12,647 nucleotides of DNA from CAZCBD01 sp964496755 (GTDB lineage Bacteria; Bacteroidota; Ignavibacteria; Ignavibacteriales; Melioribacteraceae), in contig CAZCBD010000072.1 in NCBI GenBank assembly GCA_964496755.1, positions 1 to 12,647 of the forward strand, read 5' to 3'. Positions 1 to 7,598 of this stretch are shown here, one piece after another. The notes below the pieces were generated by a model, which made no database searches, was not told the DNA's origin, and saw only the letters and a list, made by a program, of their open reading frames with translations. Numbering within the stretch: the first letter of the stretch is position 1; the number at the start of each line of letters is the position of its first letter. The position numbers were made by a program, and so were the translations under genes.

Positions 1-14
1 GTGTATGATCAGCG

Positions 15-29
15 AGATAACAGTTATCT
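15..29. repeat. 15-base perfect palindrome near the window edge
   Basis: AGATAAC and GTTATCT form 7-base arms around one central base. It lies beyond the 3' end of the minus-strand secreted-protein gene. A second perfect 12-base palindrome (ATGTATATACAT) is at 44-55 and TGATCA is at 6-11. No T-run follows on either strand, so it does not look like an intrinsic terminator. It could be an operator for a gene beyond the window or a chance event in AT-rich DNA. Confidence 0.35.
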
Positions 30-85
30 TTCATGTCATGTATATGTATATACATTTCATTTACAATGTTTGTATATAATATACT

Positions 86-505
86 TTATGAGTTAATAAA
101 GTTACAGGGAATATACTTTAATGTTATTTTGTGTTGAGTATTTACAAAACTCCGATCAGGTAAATGTTCCTGAAGATTAGGCTTAAATCGGATAGCGGAA
201 TTATATTTTAACGTTAAATAATTTGCTATTAAAGTATCGCCTGTAGAAATAATCTTACTATTTGTTATTTCTAAAAAAGCTTTTTTAAAATTAATTTTAA
301 AACTTTGCGGCTTGACAGGGATATTATTTACAAAGATATTTACTTTCGATCCAAATAAAATCACATTATTAAATCTGAATTGCTTTTCATTTTTAACAAT
401 AAATGTGTCGGATATACTTTTTACAAAGAAATCTTGTGCATACAAATCCGTTAAAAAAAAAATTGCAAAAATCAGAAAAACATATTTTAAGTTTCCAATT
501 TTCAT
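86..505 (-). CDS. Short secreted protein of unknown function, possibly a truncated surface protein
   Basis: This encodes 139 residues. An N-terminal signal peptide is clear: a short basic start (MKIGNLK), a hydrophobic stretch at about residues 8-20, and a likely cleavage site after LYAQ near residue 24. The rest is polar and predicted beta-rich, with no lipoprotein cysteine and no recognised catalytic motif. It is the last gene of the minus-strand run, 53 bases after the tRNA nucleotidyltransferase gene. The ATG is preceded by a poor ribosome site (an AAGAAG about 13 bases upstream). From memory, the pattern of short beta segments resembles the N-terminal part of much longer surface or outer-membrane proteins of this bacterial group, so it may be a shortened remnant. 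The frame stays open for 28 codons past the TAA up to the window edge, but that stretch shows no convincing protein character. Function unknown. Confidence 0.6.
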   Translation of the reverse strand: MKIGNLKYVFLIFAIFFLTDLYAQDFFVKSISDTFIVKNEKQFRFNNVILFGSKVNIFVNNIPVKPQSFKINFKKAFLEITNSKIISTGDTLIANYLTLKYNSAIRFKPNLQEHLPDRSFVNTQHKITLKYIPCNFINS

Positions 506-558
506 TCCGTAATTAAATCTTCTTTGTATAAATAAGCAATGCAGAAATAAATAATAAT

Positions 559-1962
559 CTAATTTAAAAAATCATCCTTAATTTTCATTAGATATTCGAA
601 TGCAGCCTCGTAAGTATTAGGAATAATGCCATCCAAAATAGCATCTTCAATTGCAGACTTAATTAATCCAACGGTTTTACCGGGTGGGATATTACAAATT
701 TTCATAATTTCATCACCACGAACCGGAGATTGAAATGCACGTAATTTGTCCTTTTCTTCAACCTCCTTTACTTTTTGCATTACCAAATCATAATTCTGCA
801 GATACCGACTAACTTTTGCCTGATTTTTACTTGTAATATCTGCCCTGCATAAAGTAATCAAATCGTCAAGATCTTCGCCGGCTTTTACAATAAAACGCCT
901 TACGGCAGAATCCGTAACAATCTCATCAACCAATGCTATAGGGCGCAAATGAAGTCGTATTAATTTTTGAACATATTCCAATTGTGAAAACGGAAACTTA
1001 AATCTTTTGAAAATGGGTTTCATCATACGAGCGCCTATTTCTTCATGCCCGTGGAAGGTCCATCCTATTTTTTCATCAAATTTTTTTGTTATCGGTTTTG
1101 CAACATCGTGCATCAAAGCTGCAAATCGTAACCACACATTTTTAGTATTCGGACAAATATTGTCAAGCACTTCCATTGTATGAAAAAAAACATCTTTGTG
1201 ATGATATTCTTTTATCTGCTCGGTGCCGGCCAAATTGTGCAATTCAGGGAATATTACTTTCAATACATTTACTTTATGTAATAGGATCAATGCTTTTGAA
1301 GGATTAAGTCCGGCCAGTATTTTTAAAAATTCATCTGTAATTCTTTCAATTGAAATAATCTTTAATCGCTCCGCCAATTTCTCGGCGGCCAATAAAACAG
1401 AATCATCAACATCGAAATCCAATTGCGCAACAAATCTAAAGGCACGTAATATTCGTAACGGATCATCATTAAAAGTATCCATCGGATTAAGTGGAGTTTT
1501 AATTATTTTTTTTTCAATATCTTCAAATCCGTTGTACCTATCAATTAACTTTCCGAAATCCTCTTTATTTAGTGAAACTGCCAGAGCGTTTACCGTAAAG
1601 TCTCTTCTTTCGATATCCTCTTCAAAACTCCCGTCTTCAACAATTGGGTTTCTGCTATTTCTATTGTATGATTCCTTTCTTGCACCAACAAATTCAAGAT
1701 CAAAACCATTAAAATTAAAATGAGCCGTACCAAAATTTTTATATGTAGTTACATTTTTAATATGAAGTTTCTTGGCTAATAATGTTGCAAAATCTATTCC
1801 GCTACCAACAACTAAAAAATCCATTTCTGTTTTTGTTCTTTGGAGAATTATATCACGCACAAAACCACCAACTAAATAAAGCTCTACGCTTGATTCTGCT
1901 GCCAAGTCAGATGCTACTTGTAAAAATGTGAATTTATTTAATTCTTTTTTAAAATCTATCAT
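559..1962 (-). CDS. cca: CCA-adding tRNA nucleotidyltransferase family protein with HD domain
   Basis: This 467-residue protein belongs to the class II tRNA nucleotidyltransferase/poly(A) polymerase family, which builds or repairs the 3' CCA end of tRNA in the cytoplasm. Visible motifs are VGGFVRD (31-37), the metal-binding acidic pair in TEMDF (E46, D48), ERRDFTVNA (118-126), DPLRILRAFRF (167-177) and ERITDEF (206-212). A C-terminal HD phosphohydrolase-like domain follows, with H261, MHD (284-286) and HGHEE (304-308). The length fits the HD-containing bacterial form. The first residue of the usual DxD is Glu here (E46). Its ATG lies inside the end of the upstream peptidase-like gene (14-base overlap), so translational coupling is likely. 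The one tRNA gene in this window already encodes CCA, so repair or A-addition is as plausible as full CCA synthesis. Confidence 0.9.
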   Translation of the reverse strand: MIDFKKELNKFTFLQVASDLAAESSVELYLVGGFVRDIILQRTKTEMDFLVVGSGIDFATLLAKKLHIKNVTTYKNFGTAHFNFNGFDLEFVGARKESYNRNSRNPIVEDGSFEEDIERRDFTVNALAVSLNKEDFGKLIDRYNGFEDIEKKIIKTPLNPMDTFNDDPLRILRAFRFVAQLDFDVDDSVLLAAEKLAERLKIISIERITDEFLKILAGLNPSKALILLHKVNVLKVIFPELHNLAGTEQIKEYHHKDVFFHTMEVLDNICPNTKNVWLRFAALMHDVAKPITKKFDEKIGWTFHGHEEIGARMMKPIFKRFKFPFSQLEYVQKLIRLHLRPIALVDEIVTDSAVRRFIVKAGEDLDDLITLCRADITSKNQAKVSRYLQNYDLVMQKVKEVEEKDKLRAFQSPVRGDEIMKICNIPPGKTVGLIKSAIEDAILDGIIPNTYEAAFEYLMKIKDDFLN

Positions 1963-4135
1963 TTTTAATTTTTTCTCTAACCCAAAGGGTTTTATTTAAA
2001 TGTTCACTGATTCTTTGTTTTCTGAAAATATTTTTTTCAATTTTAAGTGCAAGTTTATCAAATTTAATTGCATTCTCAAAATCATAATTCCTATAGGAAA
2101 ACTCTGATAGCTGATTTAAGGTAGTAGCTGAAAAATTCTTTAATTCGAGCTTAAAATATTTATTCTTAAATAAATTATAATTTTCATTTAAACTCTCTGA
2201 AAGAGAAATTAATACAGGCAGTAATTCTAAATCAAAAATATTTTTCGTTTGGTTGTACAAAATTTGATATTTATCAAAAATGCTTCCGGTTAAATAATCT
2301 TTTAATACTTCTTTCGATTTCCGCAACAAAAGTAACCGAACAGCAGCTATTGATTTATAAGTTAAACTAGGTTTTTGAATATATATTTTTTGATAAATTG
2401 AATCGGCTTTTAAAAATCTTAAATTAAGGGAATATAAATCCGCCAAAGTCATATTATATTGAAACTCAAAGGAGGTATTTTTAAAATTATTTTTGTATTG
2501 TTCAGAAAATTTCAATGCATTTTTAAATTTATTTTGCATACGAAGTGAATTCACAATTCCCAAAAAAGCTGCAAATGAGTTTGTTTTTTCAAATATCTTT
2601 TTAAACGAATTTTCAGCAGAAATAAAATTCTTATTCCGGTAAAGCTTTCCGGCTTCTTTCATCTTTTCAGCTTCATATCTGCCGCAAATCTTTTTTACTA
2701 ATGGTCTTCTGCCAAAAAATAATTGAGCAACATTTTTATTTACTTCAATATCTAGATTTTTGATATAAAGAATATATTCGCTTGAAAGCTCCTCTAAATT
2801 TCTTGAAGTGTATTTTTTAAAATTCAAATCAGCATATAAATTTTTAACCTTTTCAATTCCATATTTCTGCATTAAGAATTTTACAAATGAACCCGAAAAC
2901 AAATACGAAATTGAAGAAGCATTTACAAAAAACTCACCCGGTTTAAACAATAAATCCGGGTCAATAAAAAACCCCGACTCATAGCCTGTTTTTGCAATTT
3001 CATGAATGGAATAACCATAAAAATTATCTTCCATTGCTACTGCAAAGCCTTCTATCATTGGAAAGTTTATATTTTCTGCGACCCTGAAAGGCGTTACTCC
3101 AAACTCACCGGCAAAAACATGTGCCAATTCATGATTTAAAGTTTTATAATAGCTATCTTCTTCCAAATAAATTTGCTTCAGCCAAGGTTTAGCAACATCG
3201 GCATTTTCAGCTCCAAAGTATTTTTTCTTTTGATTTTTATTTTCAAAAAGAAAGGAAGTTATTTTTTTTGGTGCTACTTTTAATTTTGCAAATAATTTTT
3301 CAAAATAGTATTCATGTTCGGCTGCAATCATTTTTTTTTGTTTGCTTTCAATTTTTGCAGAACAATAAATATCGAAATGAGTAGTTGAAATTTTTTGAGT
3401 TAAAACTCTTTGAATTTTATTTAGATTGGTGGAAAAGCCCAAATTTGTTTTAAAAAATGAAAAAAGAAGCACTCCGAGTATAAAGTAATGTAATGTAATT
3501 TTTCTTTTCTTATTAGAAAAATATTTTTCGAAAATTAGCGGCACGAAAAAAAAGAGCAAAGTTAAAATGCGATATACTAAAAATGTAAAATCAATTGAAA
3601 TATTTTCGTCATAAATTGTTCCCGGGAAAAATACAATTAGAGGGTGATAAAAATAAATTTGAGGGTTGAAATAAATTTCTAATATTGGAGAAACAGTCAA
3701 AAAAAGGTAAATTAATATTACGCACGCAATCCTGGTTGTCCTCTTATAAAAACGCAAAAAAAATGAGATTAAACTACCGATAAAAAAAGCAGGTATTGAA
3801 ATTAATCCAAAATAAACAATTCCAAAACAGGGGGGACATTTTTTTATAAACAATGTTACGAACAAAGAAATCAGTAAAGCTGAAAAAATTATTATAAATA
3901 TTACTTTAAGTTTTAATTTTAACAGCTTAAAATAATTGTCATTCGGGTTTGCATCAAAAAAAACAATAACCCCAACAATTGAAAGCCAAATCGAATTTAC
4001 AATTGCAAAATCATAACTTAAAATATTTGTCAACGGAACAAATTGTAATCCTATTTCAAAAAGAAAATGGACAAGTAGAATAAGGAAATAATTTTTATCT
4101 GATAGAAAAAAAATATTTTTATTTCCATTTCGCAT
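1949..4135 (-). CDS. Seven-TM membrane protein with gluzincin-type zinc peptidase domain and TPR-like repeats
   Basis: I cannot name this 728-residue protein. About seven hydrophobic segments occupy residues 15-35, 44-60, 77-97, 104-127, 135-155, 182-202 and 214-230. Basic residues in the N-terminus and alternate loops suggest the N-terminus is inside and everything after residue 230 lies in the periplasm. The soluble part has HELAH at 335-339 and a downstream MIEGFA with E362, the spacing of a gluzincin zinc site (HExxH...E) as in peptidase-MA-like domains. A helix like SGSFVKFLMQKYG (414-426) follows, as is usual in that fold. Residues about 490-590 and 675-703 look like helical TPR-type repeats. 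CPPC at 100-103 lies at the predicted periplasmic end of TM3. The ATG directly follows the murA stop codon, pointing to coupled translation. Substrate unknown; an envelope protease role is inference. Confidence 0.75.
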   Translation of the reverse strand: MRNGNKNIFFLSDKNYFLILLVHFLFEIGLQFVPLTNILSYDFAIVNSIWLSIVGVIVFFDANPNDNYFKLLKLKLKVIFIIIFSALLISLFVTLFIKKCPPCFGIVYFGLISIPAFFIGSLISFFLRFYKRTTRIACVILIYLFLTVSPILEIYFNPQIYFYHPLIVFFPGTIYDENISIDFTFLVYRILTLLFFFVPLIFEKYFSNKKRKITLHYFILGVLLFSFFKTNLGFSTNLNKIQRVLTQKISTTHFDIYCSAKIESKQKKMIAAEHEYYFEKLFAKLKVAPKKITSFLFENKNQKKKYFGAENADVAKPWLKQIYLEEDSYYKTLNHELAHVFAGEFGVTPFRVAENINFPMIEGFAVAMEDNFYGYSIHEIAKTGYESGFFIDPDLLFKPGEFFVNASSISYLFSGSFVKFLMQKYGIEKVKNLYADLNFKKYTSRNLEELSSEYILYIKNLDIEVNKNVAQLFFGRRPLVKKICGRYEAEKMKEAGKLYRNKNFISAENSFKKIFEKTNSFAAFLGIVNSLRMQNKFKNALKFSEQYKNNFKNTSFEFQYNMTLADLYSLNLRFLKADSIYQKIYIQKPSLTYKSIAAVRLLLLRKSKEVLKDYLTGSIFDKYQILYNQTKNIFDLELLPVLISLSESLNENYNLFKNKYFKLELKNFSATTLNQLSEFSYRNYDFENAIKFDKLALKIEKNIFRKQRISEHLNKTLWVREKIKNDRF

Positions 4136-5401
4136 TTAGAATTCCGTTCCGCTAACCCTAAGAATATCGGCACCAAGTTCATTAAGTTTTTCATCTATTA
4201 GTTGATATCCCCTATCAAGATGATAAACCCTCAAAACCTCTGTTGTGCCATGTGCAACCAAGCCTGCCAATACAAGTGAAGCGCTTGCCCGTAAATCCGT
4301 TGACATTACAGTTGCACCCGTAAATTTTTTAACACCCCTAACAATAGCACTGTTGCCACGGAGTTCAATATCAGCGCCAAGCCTCGCAAGTTCGGGAATA
4401 TGTTTAAATCTATCCAAATAAATTGTATCGGTAACGGTAGCTGTATCTTTTGCCAAAGCCATCAATGCAATCCATTGCGCTTGCATATCGGTAGGGAATC
4501 CCGGATAAATTGCAGTAGAAACATCAACACTTTCCGGATACAAACCTTTTGCGTCAATTTTAATTGAATCATCAAAAATCTCCAATTTAGCACCGGCTTT
4601 CGACAATTTATCGATGATTGCAGAAAGATGATTCGGAATCACATTTTTAATTTGAATTTTACTTTTTGTAATTGCGCCGGCAATTAAAATTGTACCGGCT
4701 TCAATTCTATCGGGTATATTTGTAATGGAAGAAGGTTTTAATTCATCAACTCCCTCAATAAGTAATGTATTTGTTCCGATCCCATCAATCTTAGCCCCCA
4801 TGGATACTAAAAACTCGGAAAGTTGTACAATCTCAGGTTCAACTGCAGCATTAGTAATCTCTGAAGTACCCTTTGCTAAAGTTGCCGCCATTAAAATATT
4901 ACCGGTTGCACCGACAGAAGAAATATCAAAATGTATTTTTGTGCCATGTAACTTTTTAGCTTTAGCTACAATATAGCCGGCATCATTCGTTATTTTAGCT
5001 CCCATTTTTTGTAGTGCTTCAAGATGCAGATTTACCGGCCGAGGACCCCAAGCACATCCTCCGGGCAAAGATACTCTGGCAAAACCGTACCTTGCTAATA
5101 AAGGACCTAAAACATATATTGAAGCTCTCATTTTTTTTACATGTTCATACGGTGCATCTTGACTTGTAATTTCAGTTGTATCTAAAGTTAGTTTATGATT
5201 TTCAAATTCGGTTTTCACCCCAATATGACTTAACAATTTAATCATTGTAAAAATATCATTTACCCTTGGTGTGTTTTCAATTATATTAATCCCGGCATTA
5301 AGTAGTGTTGCCGGCATCAAAGCTAAAGATGAGTTTTTTGCTCCGCTTATATCAACACTGCCGGATAATTTTTTCCCGCCTTTTATTACAAATTTGTCCA
5401 A
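4136..5401 (-). CDS. murA: UDP-N-acetylglucosamine 1-carboxyvinyltransferase
   Basis: MurA transfers enolpyruvate from phosphoenolpyruvate to UDP-GlcNAc, the first committed step of peptidoglycan synthesis in the cytoplasm. The 421-residue length is normal. Family landmarks are all present: K22-N23 in SGAKNSS, R92, the fosfomycin-reactive catalytic cysteine C116 in PGGCAWGPRPVNLH, D305 in YPGFPTDMQAQ, R371 in DLRAS and R397 in HLDRGY. The start is TTG at 5401-5399, seven bases after a GAGG, and the first residues (MDKFVIKGG) match the family N-terminus. It lies 22 bases after the kinase gene and abuts the next gene without a gap (TAA then ATG), so it is surely in one transcription unit with at least the latter. 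Since the active-site Cys is kept, fosfomycin sensitivity at the target level is expected. Confidence 0.97.
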   Translation of the reverse strand: MDKFVIKGGKKLSGSVDISGAKNSSLALMPATLLNAGINIIENTPRVNDIFTMIKLLSHIGVKTEFENHKLTLDTTEITSQDAPYEHVKKMRASIYVLGPLLARYGFARVSLPGGCAWGPRPVNLHLEALQKMGAKITNDAGYIVAKAKKLHGTKIHFDISSVGATGNILMAATLAKGTSEITNAAVEPEIVQLSEFLVSMGAKIDGIGTNTLLIEGVDELKPSSITNIPDRIEAGTILIAGAITKSKIQIKNVIPNHLSAIIDKLSKAGAKLEIFDDSIKIDAKGLYPESVDVSTAIYPGFPTDMQAQWIALMALAKDTATVTDTIYLDRFKHIPELARLGADIELRGNSAIVRGVKKFTGATVMSTDLRASASLVLAGLVAHGTTEVLRVYHLDRGYQLIDEKLNELGADILRVSGTEF

Positions 5402-5408
5402 TTAAATA

Positions 5409-5412
5409 CCTC
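5409..5412 (-). promoter_or_regulatory. Ribosome binding site that sets the TTG start of murA
   Basis: On the minus strand GAGG stands seven bases before TTG. The same GAGG-N7-TTG arrangement precedes the trigger factor gene, and GAGG-N6-ATG precedes the S9 peptidase gene, which supports this start. Confidence 0.75.
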
Positions 5413-5423
5413 GTGCGTTTAGA

Positions 5424-7298
5424 TTAAATGATCATTAATTTACCATTATCAGTTAGAATAAATATTCTTCCATCCGGACTTAAAAAAGCATTATTTAAAT
5501 TAAAAAATGTTTTGGATTTCAGTTTTTTCCACTCCTTACCAAAATTCTTGGAATAAAAAAAACTACCTTTTTGTCCTATAATAATTGCAAATTGATTATC
5601 ATAAAACTTTATTTTATTTAACCCCGAACTTACATTAAGTGATATTAAATTCCAAGTTTTACCACCATCGTTTGTGCGAAATACTTTTCCCGCTCCTCCA
5701 ACTACTATACCGGTGTTTTCATCAACAAAGTCAATGGATTTTAAATATTTTCGTGTAAAATTTTCTACTTTATTAAAAGTATTTCCACCATTAACGGATT
5801 TTAGAACTATTCCGTTCCACCCGCAAATATAAATTACTTTACTATTAAATATTTTAACATCAAACAAAATATCATCATAATTAATATTAATCTTTTTCCA
5901 ATTAATTCCACCATCAATAGTTTTTAAGATTAATCCTTTACTACCAACTATAAAGCCAATTTTTTCATTCAAGAAATCAACATCAAACAATGAATAATTC
6001 CCTTTTAACTTTAATCGTTCCCACTCTGCATGAACATTTCTTCTGAAATAGAATGCGGAAGAATCACCAACAATAAAAGCCGAGCCGGAATTAAACACCC
6101 AACAAGCATTGAAATTCTGAAGCGAATCAAGTAAAACTTCTTGCCAAACTCTACCGGAATCCGTACTCATAAAGCAAGTTCCTTTTTCGCCAACCAACAA
6201 AGTATTGTAATTTTCGGAAATATGGATATCTCTAAGTCCCACGCCCTTTTTAATATCGACAAAATTTAATCTTTCAAAATTCTTATCCTTCGAAAAGATA
6301 GAAGCTAAAGTAAACTCTCTGTATTTATCTGTCTGATTTGTTTGAATAAATGAATCCACTTGTTTAAAAGAAAAATACGCTAAAGCCAAAAAAACAATCA
6401 GAAATAAAGAGGAAAATATTATTCCTTTTGTTTTACTTGATGCTTTTCGTTTTTCCTTTCGAACAAAATAATCGTTTTGAACTTTAGCCAAATATCTATC
6501 TAATTTATCTAATTCGGAAAAATACTCTTTGCAATTTTTGAATCGCTTTTCAGTATCTTTTTCCAGTGCTTTTAAAGCAAATAATTCTACAACATCCGGA
6601 ATTGCCGGCCTTTTAATTTTCAACGAAGGGGGATTTTGATGCAAATGGCCTTGAATAATTTCATCATCATCTTTCGAATAAAAAGGAGGCCAGCCGGCAA
6701 GCATTTCATAAAACGTAATGCCTAAAGCATAAATATCACTTTGAAAGGAAATATTCTTTCCTGACAATTGCTCGGGACTCATATAAATTGTTGTACCAGC
6801 CTTCGAAGTTTTTTTCTGAAGTTCATTAATGGATTTGGAAATTCCAAAATCCATTATTTTTACTTCTCCGCTTTCGGTAATCATTATATTAGAAGGTTTT
6901 ATATCCCTGTGAATAAATCCTTTGGAATGTGCAAAACCTAAGCCCTTGATTGCTTGTTTTAAAATATACATAGCATCATAAAGATGAAGTTTTTTTTGTC
7001 TGTAAATTAATCTATCCAAACTTTCACCCTCAACGTATTCCATAACAATACCCAAAACATTTTCAACTTCAATAAAACCATAAACCGCAACTATATTCGG
7101 ATGAGTAAGTTTTGCCTGATTTTTAGCCTCTTGTTTAAATCTTTCTATAAATCTCGGATTGTCAAAAACATTCTCTTTCAAAACTTTAATTGCAACATAT
7201 CTTTCAAGTTTCTGATCATACGCTTTATAGACAATTCCCATCCCGCCTTTGCCCAATTCGGAAACGATTTTGAAGTTCTGGATTACTTTGCCTAGCAT
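5424..7298 (-). CDS. Transmembrane Ser/Thr protein kinase with seven-repeat YCF48/BNR-like sensor
   Basis: Numbered from the ATG at 7298 (624 residues). Residues 9-265 are a Hanks-type kinase domain: GKGGMGIVY loop (16-24), VAIK with K38, HRDIKPSN (130-137), DFG (150-152), SPEQ (174-177) and SDIYALG (187-193). All catalytic residues are present. A basic juxtamembrane stretch (280-291) and one membrane segment (292-310) follow, so the kinase is cytoplasmic and the C-terminal half outside. Residues 361-624 hold seven repeats of about 40 residues, the best with VGSKGLILKTIDGGINW (451-467) and VGGAGKVFRTNDGGKTW (533-549), as in YCF48/HCF136 and sialidase Asp-box propellers. An upstream in-frame TTG would add 32 residues, but ATG-7298 has GAAGG five bases before it and fits the family start. 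First gene of the run with murA 22 bases on, which hints at envelope control. Confidence 0.92.
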   Translation of the reverse strand: MLGKVIQNFKIVSELGKGGMGIVYKAYDQKLERYVAIKVLKENVFDNPRFIERFKQEAKNQAKLTHPNIVAVYGFIEVENVLGIVMEYVEGESLDRLIYRQKKLHLYDAMYILKQAIKGLGFAHSKGFIHRDIKPSNIMITESGEVKIMDFGISKSINELQKKTSKAGTTIYMSPEQLSGKNISFQSDIYALGITFYEMLAGWPPFYSKDDDEIIQGHLHQNPPSLKIKRPAIPDVVELFALKALEKDTEKRFKNCKEYFSELDKLDRYLAKVQNDYFVRKEKRKASSKTKGIIFSSLFLIVFLALAYFSFKQVDSFIQTNQTDKYREFTLASIFSKDKNFERLNFVDIKKGVGLRDIHISENYNTLLVGEKGTCFMSTDSGRVWQEVLLDSLQNFNACWVFNSGSAFIVGDSSAFYFRRNVHAEWERLKLKGNYSLFDVDFLNEKIGFIVGSKGLILKTIDGGINWKKININYDDILFDVKIFNSKVIYICGWNGIVLKSVNGGNTFNKVENFTRKYLKSIDFVDENTGIVVGGAGKVFRTNDGGKTWNLISLNVSSGLNKIKFYDNQFAIIIGQKGSFFYSKNFGKEWKKLKSKTFFNLNNAFLSPDGRIFILTDNGKLMII

Positions 7299-7303
7299 AA
7301 AAA

Positions 7304-7308
7304 CCTTC
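7304..7308 (-). promoter_or_regulatory. Ribosome binding site that decides the kinase start
   Basis: GAAGG on the minus strand, five bases before the ATG at 7298. The alternative upstream TTG at 7394 has no such site and would put a hydrophobic segment in front of the kinase domain. Confidence 0.7.
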
Positions 7309-7419
7309 GAAATTATTTTACTTAAAATAAATAAAATAAAAAGATAAAAAAATTCTTTTTGGAAATAAGAAAAATAGTTGCGATTTAAGAGCAAAAACGA
7401 AGTAAAAGCAATTCTAAAC

Positions 7420-7450
7420 TTGACATTTTAGAAATTTAATATTAAGTTTC
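7420..7450 (+). promoter_or_regulatory. Promoter of the tRNA-Leu unit, Bacteroidetes-like
   Basis: TTGACA begins at 7420. Twenty bases after its TTG stands TAAGTTTC (7443-7450), matching the Bacteroidetes -7 box TAnnTTTG in all but the last base, with the expected 19-21 spacing. Read as a sigma-70 promoter, it is TTGACA-N17-TTAAGT. Transcription would start within about ten bases of the tRNA 5' end at 7461. The rest of the 162-base gap (7299-7419) is AT-rich and must hold the divergent kinase promoter, but I see no clear match for it. Confidence 0.6.
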
Positions 7451-7460
7451 GAGTCTTTCT

Positions 7461-7545
7461 GCGGGAGTGGCGAAATTGGCAGACGCGCTAGACTTAGGAT
7501 CTAGTGCCGCAAGGCGTGGGGGTTCGAGTCCCCCCTCCCGTACCA
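7461..7545 (+). tRNA. tRNA-Leu, anticodon UAG
   Basis: An 85-base class II tRNA with encoded CCA. The acceptor GCGGGAG pairs with CTCCCGT (first pair G-U), followed by discriminator A and CCA. The anticodon stem CTAGA/TCTAG encloses the loop CTTAGGA, giving anticodon TAG and G at position 37. A long variable arm (GCC-GCAA-GGC) and a T arm (GGGGG/CCCCC around TTCGAGT) confirm a leucine tRNA. No terminator is visible before the trigger factor gene 53 bases downstream, so a shared transcript is likely. Confidence 0.97.
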
Positions 7546-7587
7546 AAAGGCACTCCTTGACAAATTTTTTACTAACCACAAACGTTT

Positions 7588-7591
7588 GAGG
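7588..7591 (+). promoter_or_regulatory. Ribosome binding site that sets the TTG start of trigger factor
   Basis: GAGG followed by seven bases and TTG at 7599. An in-frame TGA at 7587-7589 rules out any earlier start, and the family N-terminus (KVNVISDIEHEL) begins right after the TTG. Confidence 0.8.
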
Positions 7592-7598
7592 TTCAGAA

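Noticed and set aside
1223..1723. Plus-strand 166-residue reading frame inside the nucleotidyltransferase gene
   Set aside because: Serine/asparagine-rich antisense shadow of a gene with intact family motifs; no ribosome site or family resemblance.
7299..7394. N-terminal extension of the kinase from a TTG at 7394, adding a hydrophobic segment
   Set aside because: No ribosome site before that TTG, while ATG-7298 has GAAGG at five bases and matches the usual kinase N-terminus. The extension would also put an extra membrane span before a cytoplasmic domain.
7557..7588. Second promoter for tig: TTGACA with AACGTTTG 21 bases after its TTG
   Set aside because: The putative -7 box runs into the GAGG ribosome site and would start transcription only a few bases before the TTG start, leaving the ribosome site out of the message. 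Probably chance.
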